Origin: Gemmiger sp. An50
GTDB lineage: Bacteria > Bacillota > Clostridia > Oscillospirales > Ruminococcaceae
DNA: 64,000 bases
Assembly (NCBI RefSeq): GCF_002161595.1
Contig: NZ_NFID01000005.1
Location: 1-64,000 of the forward strand
Direction of reading: 5' to 3'
The notes beneath the pieces are model-generated. The model made no database searches, was not told where the DNA came from, and saw only the letters and a program-made list of their open reading frames with translations. The stretch's first letter is position 1. Every line of letters begins with the position of its first letter. This document shows, one piece after another, positions 34,321 through 45,354 of this stretch. Both the position numbers and the translations under genes were made by a program.

Positions 34321-35517
34321 TTACTTCAGCACGGCGGCGGCGAAGTCGCGGCCATACTGACGGGCCTCGGCCAGCTGGGCGTCGCTGGGCTTGAAGCGGA
34401 TCTTCAGGCCGGGCAGGGGCTGGCCCAGCTTCAGAGCCTCCATGCGGGCGGTCAGGTTGGGAACCGCCTCGCCGCTCCAGCCGTAGCTGCCGAAGGCGGC
34501 GGCGGGCAGGCCGCGGTGGATGATGGGGTTCAGGCCCACCAGCATCTCGTAGATGGGAGGCAGGGCGTCGCCCACCAGGGTGGGGCTGCCCAGCAGGAAG
34601 CCGTCGGAGGACTGCAGCGCAGCCTTGGCAGCGGCGTTGTCGTCGGTGACCAGGTCGAACATCTGGATGTGCTGCACGCCGCCGTCCGCGAGGCCTTCGG
34701 CGATGGTCTCGGCCAGCTGCTTGGTGTAGCCGTAGGCGGAAACGTAGGCGATGACCACGTTCCGGTCCTCGGGGGCCTTCTTCACGGGAGTGGCCCACTT
34801 GCGGTACAGGTCGAAGTAGTGCTGCAGGTTGGTGCGCAGCACGGGGCCGTGGCCGTTGCCGATGAACTCGATGTCCAGATCCTTGATCCGGTTCAGAGCC
34901 TTCAGCACGAAGGGCTTGAAGGGGCCCATGATGTTGTCGAAGTAGTACTTGTAAGCGGCCTCGAAGTCACCCTCGATCTGGTCGTTGAACACACGGTCGT
35001 CGGCGTAGTGGCAGCCGAAGGAGTCCACGGTGAACAGAGCCTTGGCCTCGGGGATGTAGGTGTACATGCTGTCCGGCCAGTGCAGGAAGGGCACGCTCAG
35101 GAATTCCAGATGCATGCCGCCCAGGTCGATCTGGTCCTTCTCGGTCACGGCCTGGCTCTTGAAGGGATGGTTCACGATCTCCTTCAGGAAGGTCAGGGCG
35201 GTGGCGCTGCCCACAACGGTGGCATTGGGGGCCAGGGCCAGCAGCTTCTCCACGCCGCCGGCATGGTCGGGCTCGGTGTGGCCCACCACGATGTAGTCGA
35301 TGGTGGAGGGGTCGCAGACCTCCTTCAGGTTCTCCAGGTACTGGTCGAAGAACTTGGCCTTTACGGTCTCGAACACGGCGGTCTTCTCGGTGCCCTTCAC
35401 CACGTAGGCGTTGTAGCTGGTGCCGTACTCGCTGTACATCACGATATCGAACACGCGCAGATCAGGGTCCTGCACGCCGACCCACCAAATGTTTTCCTTT
35501 GCCTGTAATGCTCCCAT
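34321..35517 (-). CDS. FprA-type flavodiiron protein
   Basis: A 398-residue cytoplasmic enzyme that reduces O2 (or NO) to protect an anaerobe. The metallo-beta-lactamase-like half has the diiron motif HTEPDHAGG, a later Asp (VDSFGCH) and GNGHGP. The C-terminal flavodoxin half starts VVIAYVSAYGYTKQLAE and has GSPTLVG. AAAGGAG precedes the start. Its electron donor (rubredoxin or F420-like) is not encoded nearby. Confidence 0.92.
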   Translation of the reverse strand: MGALQAKENIWWVGVQDPDLRVFDIVMYSEYGTSYNAYVVKGTEKTAVFETVKAKFFDQYLENLKEVCDPSTIDYIVVGHTEPDHAGGVEKLLALAPNATVVGSATALTFLKEIVNHPFKSQAVTEKDQIDLGGMHLEFLSVPFLHWPDSMYTYIPEAKALFTVDSFGCHYADDRVFNDQIEGDFEAAYKYYFDNIMGPFKPFVLKALNRIKDLDIEFIGNGHGPVLRTNLQHYFDLYRKWATPVKKAPEDRNVVIAYVSAYGYTKQLAETIAEGLADGGVQHIQMFDLVTDDNAAAKAALQSSDGFLLGSPTLVGDALPPIYEMLVGLNPIIHRGLPAAAFGSYGWSGEAVPNLTARMEALKLGQPLPGLKIRFKPSDAQLAEARQYGRDFAAAVLK

Positions 35518-35683
35518 TGTCGATTCTCTCCTTTATCGGGCGGGCTGGCCGCCTTGTTGATAATATTGCCGTGCGCTTCGCGGCGACCGCCGCTTTGCGC
35601 TTCCTCTTTTTAAAATACACCTTATTATACGGCGAATAAAAGCACCTCTGTGTTGCAGCGGCAACAAAAATGATTCTTTTTTA

Positions 35684-36513
35684 TCAATCTCGCCGGTCGT
35701 AGAGTAAAAAGCGGAACCCGATGGGGGTCTCCAGCCGCTCCAGCCGGGCCAGACGGGCACTGCCCTCGGAGGGGGTCTTCCAGTAATAGGGGGTCATGGC
35801 GAACAGATCGCCGATGGCCTGCCCCTCCACGGTGATGCACCCCTCCACCCGGGTCTCCCCGGCCAGGGCAAAGCCCTGGTATTCCACCTGCTGGCAGGGG
35901 TTTTCATAGGGCTCGTCGTAGAGCACGTCTTTCAGGCCCATCAGATGATCCGCAGTGGGCACCGCATAGATGAGGGTGCCGCCGGGCGCGAGACAGCGGT
36001 GGAACTCCTCCCCCGCGAAGGGAGAAAAGATGTTCAGCACCACGTCGGCCCAGCCGCTTTCCACCGGGGCGGCGAAGCTGCTGGCCACCGCGAACTGCGC
36101 TCCGGGCAGCTTACGCTTTGCCGCCAGCCGCACCGCGGCCTTGCTGATGTCGAACCCGGCCAGTCGGAAGGCCAGGCCCTGCCGCTCCAATTCGGCGCAG
36201 ATGGCCCCGTCGTAATAGCCCTCGCCGCAGCCTGCATCCAGGATATGCAGCACGCCGCCCTTTTTGCGGGCAAGCTCAGCGCACAGCCGGGCCAGCTCGG
36301 CGGCGAAGGGGGCATAGCCGCCCCCGTTCAAAAAACGGTTGCGGGCGGCCACCATCTCCTTGCTGTCGCCGGGGGCCTTGGTGCGCATCCGGCTGGCCAG
36401 CAAAAGGTTCACATAGCCCTCCTTGGCCTTGTCAAAGCTGTGGCCCGCCGCGCAGCGCACCGCGCCGCCGCTCTCGCTCAGGGGCTTGCCGCACACCGGG
36501 CATACGAAGCCGC

Positions 36514-36517
<4 letters not shown>
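35684..36517 (-). CDS. rlmA: RlmA-type 23S rRNA (guanine-N1) methyltransferase
   Basis: A 277-residue protein with an N-terminal zinc ribbon ([16 protein letters not shown] and KEGYVNLL) and a Rossmann SAM domain ([26 protein letters not shown]). This is the RlmA/RrmA family, which methylates a guanine of 23S rRNA helix 35. The ATGA overlap with the DEAD-box helicase stop indicates an operon of RNA genes. Confidence 0.87.
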
Positions 36518-38250
<1,733 letters not shown>

Positions 38251-38340
38251 AATCCTCCAAAAATCGCTTTCCTAAAAGGCAGCACCGCACCCGTTCATCG
38301 GGCGCGGCCTCTGTCTGAAACAAGCCGGGGCGCGGCGCTC

Positions 38341-39582
38341 TCAGCGGATGCGCCTGCACTCCAGCTCGTACCGCTGTTCCCGGGCCGGAAGGGGCGCAAA
38401 CAGCCCCAGGGGCAGAAACCCGCCCCCGCAAAGGCCCCGGAACAGATCCTCGTTTGTCTCGCTCAGCAAAATGCCGGTGTTGCCGTCCGCCGCCAGCTCC
38501 CGCAGCTCGGCCTCATCGGCCATCCGGTCGGTAAAGCAGGCGGGATTGGCTTGCAGGTAATCCTGCAAAAAGGCCTCCAAGAGGCCCGCAGCCAGCGGCC
38601 ACCGGCCGCCGGTGGGCCACACCTGCCGCTGCCAGGTCCCGTACACAAAGCACAGCGGCCGAAGGCTTTCCGGCGCGGGTTCGTCCTCCAGACGCACCCC
38701 CTGCCCGGCGCACCAGGTGCGGAAGGCGGCCAGCAGCGGCAGGCCCTGCACCCCCATCACCAGCCGGTGGGCGGGGGCAAGGCGCAGGCCGGGGCTCTGG
38801 ATGCTGCACACCTCGGCCAGGCAGAACCGGGCCGGATGCCCTTCCCGCTCCGCTTCGCTCAGCTCCTCTTTCGCCAGCATCCAAAAGGCCCGGGCGGCGG
38901 CCAGGTCTTCCCCGCCGCTCACCGGGGCAAGCAGCACCGCGCCTTCGGGTGCTTTTTCCGCATCGAACAGCGCCGCCAGAGCGTTCAAGCGGGCGGTGTC
39001 CTCCACCGCCCAGCCCTTCACGCTGCCGCCGCCATAGCTCAAATTCCCCTCATAGAGGGGCTCTTCCTTTTGTATGTCCGCCAGGGGAGCAAACAGCTCC
39101 GCCTCGCTTTTGTCCGCCGCCAGCAGGATGTGGCTGCTCTGCAGCGCCGCGTCCTCCCAGCGGTCCAGCCGGGGCAGCACCTGCCGGGCGGCCAACGCCT
39201 CGGGCGCCCGCACCGGGGTGCGGCTGCCCTCGGCAAAATCGTATTGCTCCAGGTCCACCAGGCCCACCAGGCCCCGGCGCACCCGGCCGTCGGGCAGGGT
39301 GCGCTCCAGATAGACAACGCCATTTACTGCCCGCGTCAGGGTCTCTTCCGCCCGTTCCATGGCCGCCTTTGCCGCGGCCAGCCGCTGGCCGGTCTCCACC
39401 CGCTGGAGCAGCGCGTCCGGTACCAGCAGCCGCATGGCGCCGGGGGCGTTTTCCCCCCGGGCCTCCAGCTCCTGCCAGCTCTCCCGGCTCAAAGCGCCCG
39501 CCGAGGGGCAGGCCCACTGCTCAACGGAAATCGGTTCCCCGGGCAGCAGCAGCTCCCCGGGGCAAAAGCAGGGCTGGCTCAT
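38341..39582 (-). CDS. DUF1015-like protein
   Basis: A 413-residue cytoplasmic protein. The segment YLERTLPDGRVRRGLVGLVD and the later RAPEALAARQVLPRLD / SSHILLAADK pattern resemble DUF1015 (SpoIIIAC-unrelated family of unknown function). Start ATG overlaps the stop of the upstream gene by 4 bp, so it is translationally coupled to the end of the rnf-linked operon. No enzymatic motif is recognised. Confidence 0.6.
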   Translation of the reverse strand: MSQPCFCPGELLLPGEPISVEQWACPSAGALSRESWQELEARGENAPGAMRLLVPDALLQRVETGQRLAAAKAAMERAEETLTRAVNGVVYLERTLPDGRVRRGLVGLVDLEQYDFAEGSRTPVRAPEALAARQVLPRLDRWEDAALQSSHILLAADKSEAELFAPLADIQKEEPLYEGNLSYGGGSVKGWAVEDTARLNALAALFDAEKAPEGAVLLAPVSGGEDLAAARAFWMLAKEELSEAEREGHPARFCLAEVCSIQSPGLRLAPAHRLVMGVQGLPLLAAFRTWCAGQGVRLEDEPAPESLRPLCFVYGTWQRQVWPTGGRWPLAAGLLEAFLQDYLQANPACFTDRMADEAELRELAADGNTGILLSETNEDLFRGLCGGGFLPLGLFAPLPAREQRYELECRRIR

Positions 39583-40682
39583 TGGCCCGCCTCCACCGCG
39601 AACACGTCGCCGGTGCGCACACCCACATAGGCGCAGCCCTTGGCCGCTGCCTTGGCGGCGTCCAGCTGGGTCTGGGTCTCCTCGGTGAGCTCGCCGTCCA
39701 CCCGGATGGCCAGATTCTCAATGCCCAGCGCGTCGATGGTGCCGCCGGTCAGGCGGGTCTCCTGGCCGCTGGCCACGTTCAGCGGATATTCCACCCAGCA
39801 ATCGGCCTTTTCCTGCCAGGCGGCCAGAGCGTTTGCCAGGCACTGAGCCTCGGTCACGCCCGCGGTGTCGCCATAGCTGGCCTTGTCGCGGCCTGCGGTG
39901 GTGGGCAGCTGCACGCCGGTGAGCCAGATCTGCTCAAAGCCCATGGCCTTCGCCTCGTCGATGATGCCGCCGATGTAGTCCACCGCGGCGCTGGACCAGG
40001 GGTTCAGCCAGGCCTTGCCGCCCTTGTCCTGGGCAGCGTCCAGCCACAGATAATCCGTGCCCTGATACTTCACCGCCATCTCCCGATTGGCGCTGGCCGC
40101 CAGGGGGTCCTGGAAGGCGCACACGCCCGCCACCGGCACGATGCCCTGCTCTTTCAGAGCCGAAGCCACGGCCGCGCCGTCGATCTGGGTGGTGGAAAGG
40201 CCGGCTGCCGCCGCCGGAAGAGCGCTGGCGTAATACACGCTGCCGGTGCTGTCCTTCAAGGGCACCACCGCATAGCGCACGCCTTCACCGGCCAGCTGGC
40301 CAGCCAGCTGCGCCGCTGCGTCCGCACTGGTAAGGCTGGCCGGGTCCAGGAAGGCCCAGCCGCCCTGGGTCATATCGCCCTCCGGCTGGGGCTGGGCCGT
40401 GGGCTGGGGCTCACTGGCCGCCTGGCCCTGGCTCTCGCCGCTGCCGCTCTCGGGCTGGGAAACGCTCTGCGAGGTGCTGGTGGGGGCCTTGTCGGAATCG
40501 CCCCGCATGATGCTGTACCAGGTGCTGGTACCGAAATTGATCACCGCGGGGCCCACCAGCCAGCCCGCCACGAACAGGGCCACCAGAGCCGCCGCGCCGC
40601 CGATGATGCGCGCTGCGCGCTGCCGGCCGGTGTAGAAGCTGCGCCGGTACCGCTTTACTTTACCCAGGTTTTTCTTTGCCAT
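39579..40682 (-). CDS. Membrane-anchored glycoside-hydrolase-like protein (DUF4015-like)
   Basis: A 367-residue protein. A basic N-terminus and one membrane helix (about 25-48) are followed by a Ser/Gln/Pro-rich linker and an extracellular TIM-barrel-like domain. WLNPWSSAAVDYIGGIIDEA and KAMGFEQIWLTGVQLP resemble the DUF4015 putative glycoside hydrolase pattern. The acidic residues that would be catalytic are not certain. It follows rnfA by 51 bp and is probably co-transcribed. Confidence 0.6.
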   Translation of the reverse strand: MAKKNLGKVKRYRRSFYTGRQRAARIIGGAAALVALFVAGWLVGPAVINFGTSTWYSIMRGDSDKAPTSTSQSVSQPESGSGESQGQAASEPQPTAQPQPEGDMTQGGWAFLDPASLTSADAAAQLAGQLAGEGVRYAVVPLKDSTGSVYYASALPAAAAGLSTTQIDGAAVASALKEQGIVPVAGVCAFQDPLAASANREMAVKYQGTDYLWLDAAQDKGGKAWLNPWSSAAVDYIGGIIDEAKAMGFEQIWLTGVQLPTTAGRDKASYGDTAGVTEAQCLANALAAWQEKADCWVEYPLNVASGQETRLTGGTIDALGIENLAIRVDGELTEETQTQLDAAKAAAKGCAYVGVRTGDVFAVEAGQ

Positions 40683-40733
40683 ACGAAATCAAGCCGCCTT
40701 TCCGCGTGGGCGCTTGGCGCCCTTCGCGCTGTG

Positions 40734-41345
40734 TCAACCAATGGAGATCCGGTGTCCGGTAAAGCCGTAGATGGCCAGCGCCAGGATACCGATGTAGATC
40801 AGGGTAATGGGCAGGCCCTTGAAGCTGCCGGGGACCATGTCCTGCCGCATGCGCCGCTGGCCCTCGCTCACCACCACCACGGCGGCGGTGTAGCCCATGC
40901 CGCTGCCCAGCGCAAAGCCCATGGTCTGCACCAGATTGAAGCTCTGGGTGGCGGCGATGAGCAGCACGCCCAGCACTGCGGTGTTGAAGGTGGCCATGGG
41001 CAGCACCGCCAGCATGCGGCGGGCTTTTTCCTTCAGCACCAGCAGCAGCACGCCCAGCACCACAAAGAAGGCCACCGTGCTGCACAGAATGAACAAAAAC
41101 GGGCGCACGGCGTTGCGCCAGCTCAGCGGGGTGAGCAGCAGGTTTACCCAGTAGGTGAGCGGCGCCGCCACCAGCTGGATCAGACAGAGCAGTCCCCCGA
41201 AGGTGAGGGTGTCCACGGTGGAGTCCTCCACCAGCTTCACCAGGCGGGACACGCCCATCGCCCGGCTAAACACCGCGTTTTCCGCGAAAATCGCCGTTAC
41301 AGCATACAAAAAGAAGGTGCTGCAGGCTTTTATTACTTCCATCAT
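40734..41345 (-). CDS. rnfA: Rnf complex subunit A
   Basis: A 203-residue membrane protein with six helices. FAENAVFSRAMGVSR near the first helix and the end SFKGLPITLIYIGILALAIYGF are RnfA hallmarks. RnfA and RnfE are related antiparallel subunits that hold a 2Fe-2S cluster in the membrane. The start overlaps the rnfE stop by 4 bp. The gene order is D, E, A with no G between D and E. Confidence 0.88.
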   Translation of the reverse strand: MMEVIKACSTFFLYAVTAIFAENAVFSRAMGVSRLVKLVEDSTVDTLTFGGLLCLIQLVAAPLTYWVNLLLTPLSWRNAVRPFLFILCSTVAFFVVLGVLLLVLKEKARRMLAVLPMATFNTAVLGVLLIAATQSFNLVQTMGFALGSGMGYTAAVVVVSEGQRRMRQDMVPGSFKGLPITLIYIGILALAIYGFTGHRISIG

Positions 41346-41998
41346 TCGCCTCGTCTCGCCTCCGTATGCACATGTTTTTTATAGGCCCGTACCAAACCAC
41401 GCCAGATGGCACACACCACGCCCAACAGGATGAACCCGCCCGCGGGCAGGCTGGCCATGGGCAGCAGGGTGGTGCTCAGCCGGGGGATGGGGGCGCTGAA
41501 CAGGGTGCCCGCGGCCAGAATCTCCCGCAGGCAGCCCATGAGCATCAGCACCAGCACATAGCCCGCGGTGGTGCGCAGGCCCTTGCGCAGGGCGGTCATC
41601 ACCCGCTCGGGCTGGGGCCGCTCGTACCGCTTGATGATCAGCGGCTCCACCACCAGCATGGGCAGATAGACGCCCAGCTGCAGGATCTCCACGTCGAACA
41701 TGGCGCGCAGTGCAAAATAGACGCCGATGTACAGAATCGAACTGGTGAAGCAGTACACCAGCGCCCGCAGCTGGCCCCGGCCGGTGCGGCAGACCATGGC
41801 CGCCACAACGCGGGTGGGGGTGAGCAGCAGCAGCACCGCCACGCTGAGCATCAGGGCATTCATGCCGTTGGTGGCGGCCACCACCAGCGGCGCCAGGCCC
41901 ATGCCCTGCATAATGACCGGGTTGTTCAGGAAGATTCGATCCCGCCGGGCGATGCGCTCCATGTTTTCCGACAGGTATTTCGCCTTTTTAGAGTTCAC
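41342..41998 (-). CDS. rnfE: Rnf complex subunit E
   Basis: A 218-residue membrane protein with six helices; FLNNPVIMQGMGLAPLV is the RnfE N-terminal signature. It overlaps rnfD by 11 bp and rnfA by 4 bp, so the three are one operon. The Rnf complex couples ferredoxin-NAD electron transfer to ion transport. Confidence 0.87.
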   Translation of the reverse strand: MNSKKAKYLSENMERIARRDRIFLNNPVIMQGMGLAPLVVAATNGMNALMLSVAVLLLLTPTRVVAAMVCRTGRGQLRALVYCFTSSILYIGVYFALRAMFDVEILQLGVYLPMLVVEPLIIKRYERPQPERVMTALRKGLRTTAGYVLVLMLMGCLREILAAGTLFSAPIPRLSTTLLPMASLPAGGFILLGVVCAIWRGLVRAYKKHVHTEARRGE

Positions 41999-42989
41999 GG
42001 CGCACGACCCCCTTTCGGTGCAGGATGCGAAGCACGGCCCGGTCCAGCCAGCCGGAGAAGGCGTTCATCGCCAGGATGGCAAAGCACACGCCGGTCTCGT
42101 AGTTGCCGTAGTAGCGGAACATCATGGCCATGAAGCCGCTGAGCGCCCCGTACAAAATCCGGGAGATCCGGTTGGTGGGGCAGATCACCGGGTCCGCCAT
42201 CAGGTAGACCGCGGCAAACAGCAGTCCACCGCTGCACAGCTCGTATTTCATCACCGCCAGCCGGTCGGCCACATAAGTCCAGGGCATGCTGAAGGCGGGG
42301 ATGTCGCCCAGGCGGGGGGCCACAAAGGCCACCAGCGCACAGGTGATCAGAAAGCCGAACACAACGCTCAGATGCAGCCGGCGCCGGTTTGCTAAAAACA
42401 GCGCGCAGGCCAGGATCACCAGCAGGGCGGTCACGCCCATGGGGCCCGCGTAGTTGCCCAGAAACAGGGTGGTATTATCCAGTGTGGGCAGACCGCCGGT
42501 CTTTAAGGCATGCAGGGGGGAATCCACCAGCTGCACACCGGAAACGCTGCCCAGCGGCAGGCCCTGGAACAGATGGGCCTCCGGATAACGGAACACCTGC
42601 TCGGGCCAGCTCACCGCCACCACCGCATAGCCCACGGCGGTGGGGTGGAACACATAGCAGCCGTAGCCGCCGAAGGCCTCCTTGCCCAGCAGCACCGCCG
42701 CCACCGCGCCCACGATCACCACATAGTAGCTCACCGTGGCGGGCAGGATGAGGGCCAGCATAAAGGCAAAGGCCTCGCTGCTCCATTCGCCCTTTTCATA
42801 GGGACGGCTGCGCAGGCGGGCCACAAGGCGGTCGCTCAGGTTGGCGGCGATCACCGCCGTGCCGCACAAAAGCACCGACCGCAGCCCGTAAAACGCAAAG
42901 GCCATGGCCAGCAGCGGCAGGCACATATAAAACAGATCTCGATGAACGCCCTTATCCTGCCGGATACGGGCCAGTTGTTGTTCCTTCAA
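41988..42989 (-). CDS. rnfD: Rnf complex subunit D, atypical flavin-site region
   Basis: 333 residues from TTG 42989 (AAGGGAG 8 bp upstream). About nine helices and RnfD-like segments are seen (EAFAFMLALILPATVSYYVV, GYGCYVFHPTAVGYA, LLFAAVYLMADPVICPTN). The usual SGATPL motif, where FMN is bound to Thr, is replaced by DSPLHALK, giving Ser at the aligned position. It lies 35 bp after rpe. Genes for RnfC, RnfG and RnfB are not beside it. Confidence 0.85.
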   Translation of the reverse strand: MKEQQLARIRQDKGVHRDLFYMCLPLLAMAFAFYGLRSVLLCGTAVIAANLSDRLVARLRSRPYEKGEWSSEAFAFMLALILPATVSYYVVIVGAVAAVLLGKEAFGGYGCYVFHPTAVGYAVVAVSWPEQVFRYPEAHLFQGLPLGSVSGVQLVDSPLHALKTGGLPTLDNTTLFLGNYAGPMGVTALLVILACALFLANRRRLHLSVVFGFLITCALVAFVAPRLGDIPAFSMPWTYVADRLAVMKYELCSGGLLFAAVYLMADPVICPTNRISRILYGALSGFMAMMFRYYGNYETGVCFAILAMNAFSGWLDRAVLRILHRKGVVRREL

Positions 42990-43024
42990 GTGCTCTGCTC
43001 CCTTCGTTGCAAAATTTGGGCCGG

Positions 43025-43675
43025 TCACAGGCTCTTCAGCCCGCGCACGGCGGCGGCCATGTCGGCCTTGCCGAACACCGCGCTGCCCGCCACCAGCAGA
43101 TTGGCGCCAGCGGCCACGCACTCAGGTCCGGTCACCGCGTCCACGCCGCCGTCCACCTCCAGCCAGGGCGAAAGGCCCCGGGCGGTGCACTCAGCCCGCA
43201 GCGCCTTGAGCTTCTCCAGCGCGCTGGGCATGAACTTCTGGCCGCCGAAGCCCGGCTCCACGCTCATCACCAGCACCAGCTCCAGCCGGTCCAGGTAAGG
43301 CAGAAGAGCTTCCACCGGGGTGCCCGGCTTGATGGACAGGCCCGCCTTACAGCCCGCCGCGTGGATGGCGTCGATGGTTGCACCCGGATCGCTCTCGCTC
43401 TCCAGATGGAAGGTGATGCAGCCCGCGCCGGCCTTCACAAAGCCCTCCACATAGTCCAGCGGGCGGCGAATCATCAGATGTACGTCGAAAAAGGCCTCGG
43501 GCAGGGCCTTGTGCAGGCTTTGCAGGACCGGCACGCCAAAGCTGATGTTGGGCACAAAGCAGCCGTCCATCACGTCGAAGTGCAGCATGTCGGCTCCGGC
43601 GTCCAGCACCTGCCGGCATTGTTCGCCCAGGCGGGCGAAATCCGCCGCCAGAATCGAGGGGCTCAGTTGAGTCAT
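43025..43675 (-). CDS. rpe: Ribulose-phosphate 3-epimerase
   Basis: A 216-residue TIM barrel interconverting ribulose-5-P and xylulose-5-P in the pentose phosphate pathway. Metal and catalytic residues are visible in LSPSILAADF, MLHFDVMDG, DVHLMI, MSVEPGFGGQKF and LEVDGGV. It is upstream of rnfD on the same strand. Confidence 0.95.
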   Translation of the reverse strand: MTQLSPSILAADFARLGEQCRQVLDAGADMLHFDVMDGCFVPNISFGVPVLQSLHKALPEAFFDVHLMIRRPLDYVEGFVKAGAGCITFHLESESDPGATIDAIHAAGCKAGLSIKPGTPVEALLPYLDRLELVLVMSVEPGFGGQKFMPSALEKLKALRAECTARGLSPWLEVDGGVDAVTGPECVAAGANLLVAGSAVFGKADMAAAVRGLKSL

Positions 43676-43836
43676 GGGAAAGGTCCTCCTTATGGATCAC
43701 GCGCAACGGGCCCGCTCTACAAATCGTAAAACGTCAGAGCGTGCGCAAAGATATACAGTATAATTTTATCCTATTTCCCGCTAAAAAGCAAACCGCCATA
43801 ACCCTTTTCACGTTTTTTGCACAAAAACAACAAAAA

Positions 43837-43868
43837 GCGCGGTTTCCAGCCCATTGGCCGGAAACCGC
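43837..43868 (-). terminator. Terminator after the histidine kinase gene
   Basis: GCGGTTTCC pairs with GGAAACCGC around CATTGGCC-type loop bases, followed on the minus strand by T-rich sequence. Confidence 0.75.
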
Positions 43869-43881
43869 ACCTCTTATCTTT

Positions 43882-45348
43882 TTACTTTTTTCCGGGCTGT
43901 TTGCGCCGCTGCTCCGGGGGCGGGTCGCAGGGCAAGGTAAAGCTGAACTGGCACCACTGGCCCTCCTCGCTCTCGGCCCAGATCTTGCCGCCGGAAAGGC
44001 CCACCAGGATCTTGCAGATGTGCAGTCCCAGTCCGCTGCCCCGGGCGTTGAGCCCGCGGCTCTTGTCCTCTTTATAGAAGCGTTCGAACACGAAGGGCAG
44101 CGCGTCCGCCCCGATGCCCTGGCCGGAATTCCGGATGGACACCGTGACCATGCCGCCGCTCTTTTTCACCGAGAAGCGGATATAGCCGCCCTCGGGGGTG
44201 AATTTGAGGGCATTGTCCAGAATGTTGTAGATCACCTGGTACACCAGGTCCTGGTCCGCATAGACCAGGGTGCGGGTGGGGGCCAGGCCCTGAATCTCCA
44301 CCTTTTGGTTCTGAATGCGCTGTTCAGCGCTGAACACCACGCCGGTGACGCTCTCCCAAATGTCGTAGCTCTGGGCGTTCACCCGGTACTCGCCCGCCTC
44401 CAGCTTGGAGATGTCCAGCATGTTCTGGATCAGGCGGGTCAGCCGGCCCACCTCCTGGCTCACCAGGCCCAGATAGTGCTGGCGCATGTCGTCGGGGATG
44501 GTGCCGTCCAGCATACCGTCGATGAAGCCCTTGATGCTGGTCATGGGGGTGCGCAGCTCGTGGGCGATGTTGCCCATGAAACTGGCCCGGGAGGAGTCGA
44601 TGGTCTCCAGGTTGCGGGCCATGTTATTAAAGGTCACCGCCAGCTGGGCCACCTCGTCGTTGCCGTCCACCGGAACGCGCACGCTGAAATCGCCGCTGCC
44701 GAACTTGCGGGCGGCCTCGCTGATGCGCCGCAGCGGGGTGGTGAGCCGGTTGGTCACAAAGATGGCCAGAAGGCTGGCCGCCAGCAAAAGCAGCCCGGCG
44801 CTGAGCACAAAGATGGAGAACATGTCGCTCACGAACACGTTCAGGCTGGCCGCGCTGGCCGAGGCGAACACATAGCCGCTGGCCGCGCCGGTCTCGTCCC
44901 GCATGACCCGGCCCACGGTGTAGTATTTGCCGGCGTACAGCCCGCCCAGCGTACCGGTCTCAAAAAAGCCGTCCTCTTCCTGGGCCTGGCGCAGGATCTC
45001 GGCGTCCACCTGGCTGCCGATCAGCTGCTCGGCCTCGTTCTGGGTGTACAGCATCACCTGGCCGGAGGCGTCGGTGAGCAGCAGATTGGTGCTGCTGGTG
45101 CGGCCGATCAGCTTCATCTGGTCCTGTACGCTGATGCGGGCGCTCTCGTCCTCCAGCAGGCGGCGCAGGGGGGAATCCTCCTGCACCTGCATGGCGGTCA
45201 CCTGCACCACGTCGTTCAGGGTGCTGCGCTTGTCGTCCTGGAAATAGCCCATCACCAGATACATCTGGATCAGGCCCATCACCGCCGTGCTTACAATCAG
45301 CAGAATGGCGGTGGTGCTGAAATACATGGAACTGATGCTTTTTCTCAC
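43882..45348 (-). CDS. Membrane sensor histidine kinase
   Basis: A 488-residue kinase: N-terminal helix (about 12-34), extracellular sensor, second helix (about 170-192), HAMP (RLTTPLRRISEAARKFGSGDF), HisKA with NIAHELRTPMTSIKG and ATPase with RNSGQGI and GSGLGLHICK. It lies 6 bp after its response regulator. Resemblance is to the PhoR/WalK-like group. The stimulus is unknown. Confidence 0.93.
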   Translation of the reverse strand: MRKSISSMYFSTTAILLIVSTAVMGLIQMYLVMGYFQDDKRSTLNDVVQVTAMQVQEDSPLRRLLEDESARISVQDQMKLIGRTSSTNLLLTDASGQVMLYTQNEAEQLIGSQVDAEILRQAQEEDGFFETGTLGGLYAGKYYTVGRVMRDETGAASGYVFASASAASLNVFVSDMFSIFVLSAGLLLLAASLLAIFVTNRLTTPLRRISEAARKFGSGDFSVRVPVDGNDEVAQLAVTFNNMARNLETIDSSRASFMGNIAHELRTPMTSIKGFIDGMLDGTIPDDMRQHYLGLVSQEVGRLTRLIQNMLDISKLEAGEYRVNAQSYDIWESVTGVVFSAEQRIQNQKVEIQGLAPTRTLVYADQDLVYQVIYNILDNALKFTPEGGYIRFSVKKSGGMVTVSIRNSGQGIGADALPFVFERFYKEDKSRGLNARGSGLGLHICKILVGLSGGKIWAESEEGQWCQFSFTLPCDPPPEQRRKQPGKK

Positions 45349-45354
45349 GCGCGA

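Noticed and set aside
38279-38320. GGCAGCACCGCAC as a fourth MITE end
   Set aside because: Only 13 bases resemble the terminal repeat and no partner end is found nearby.
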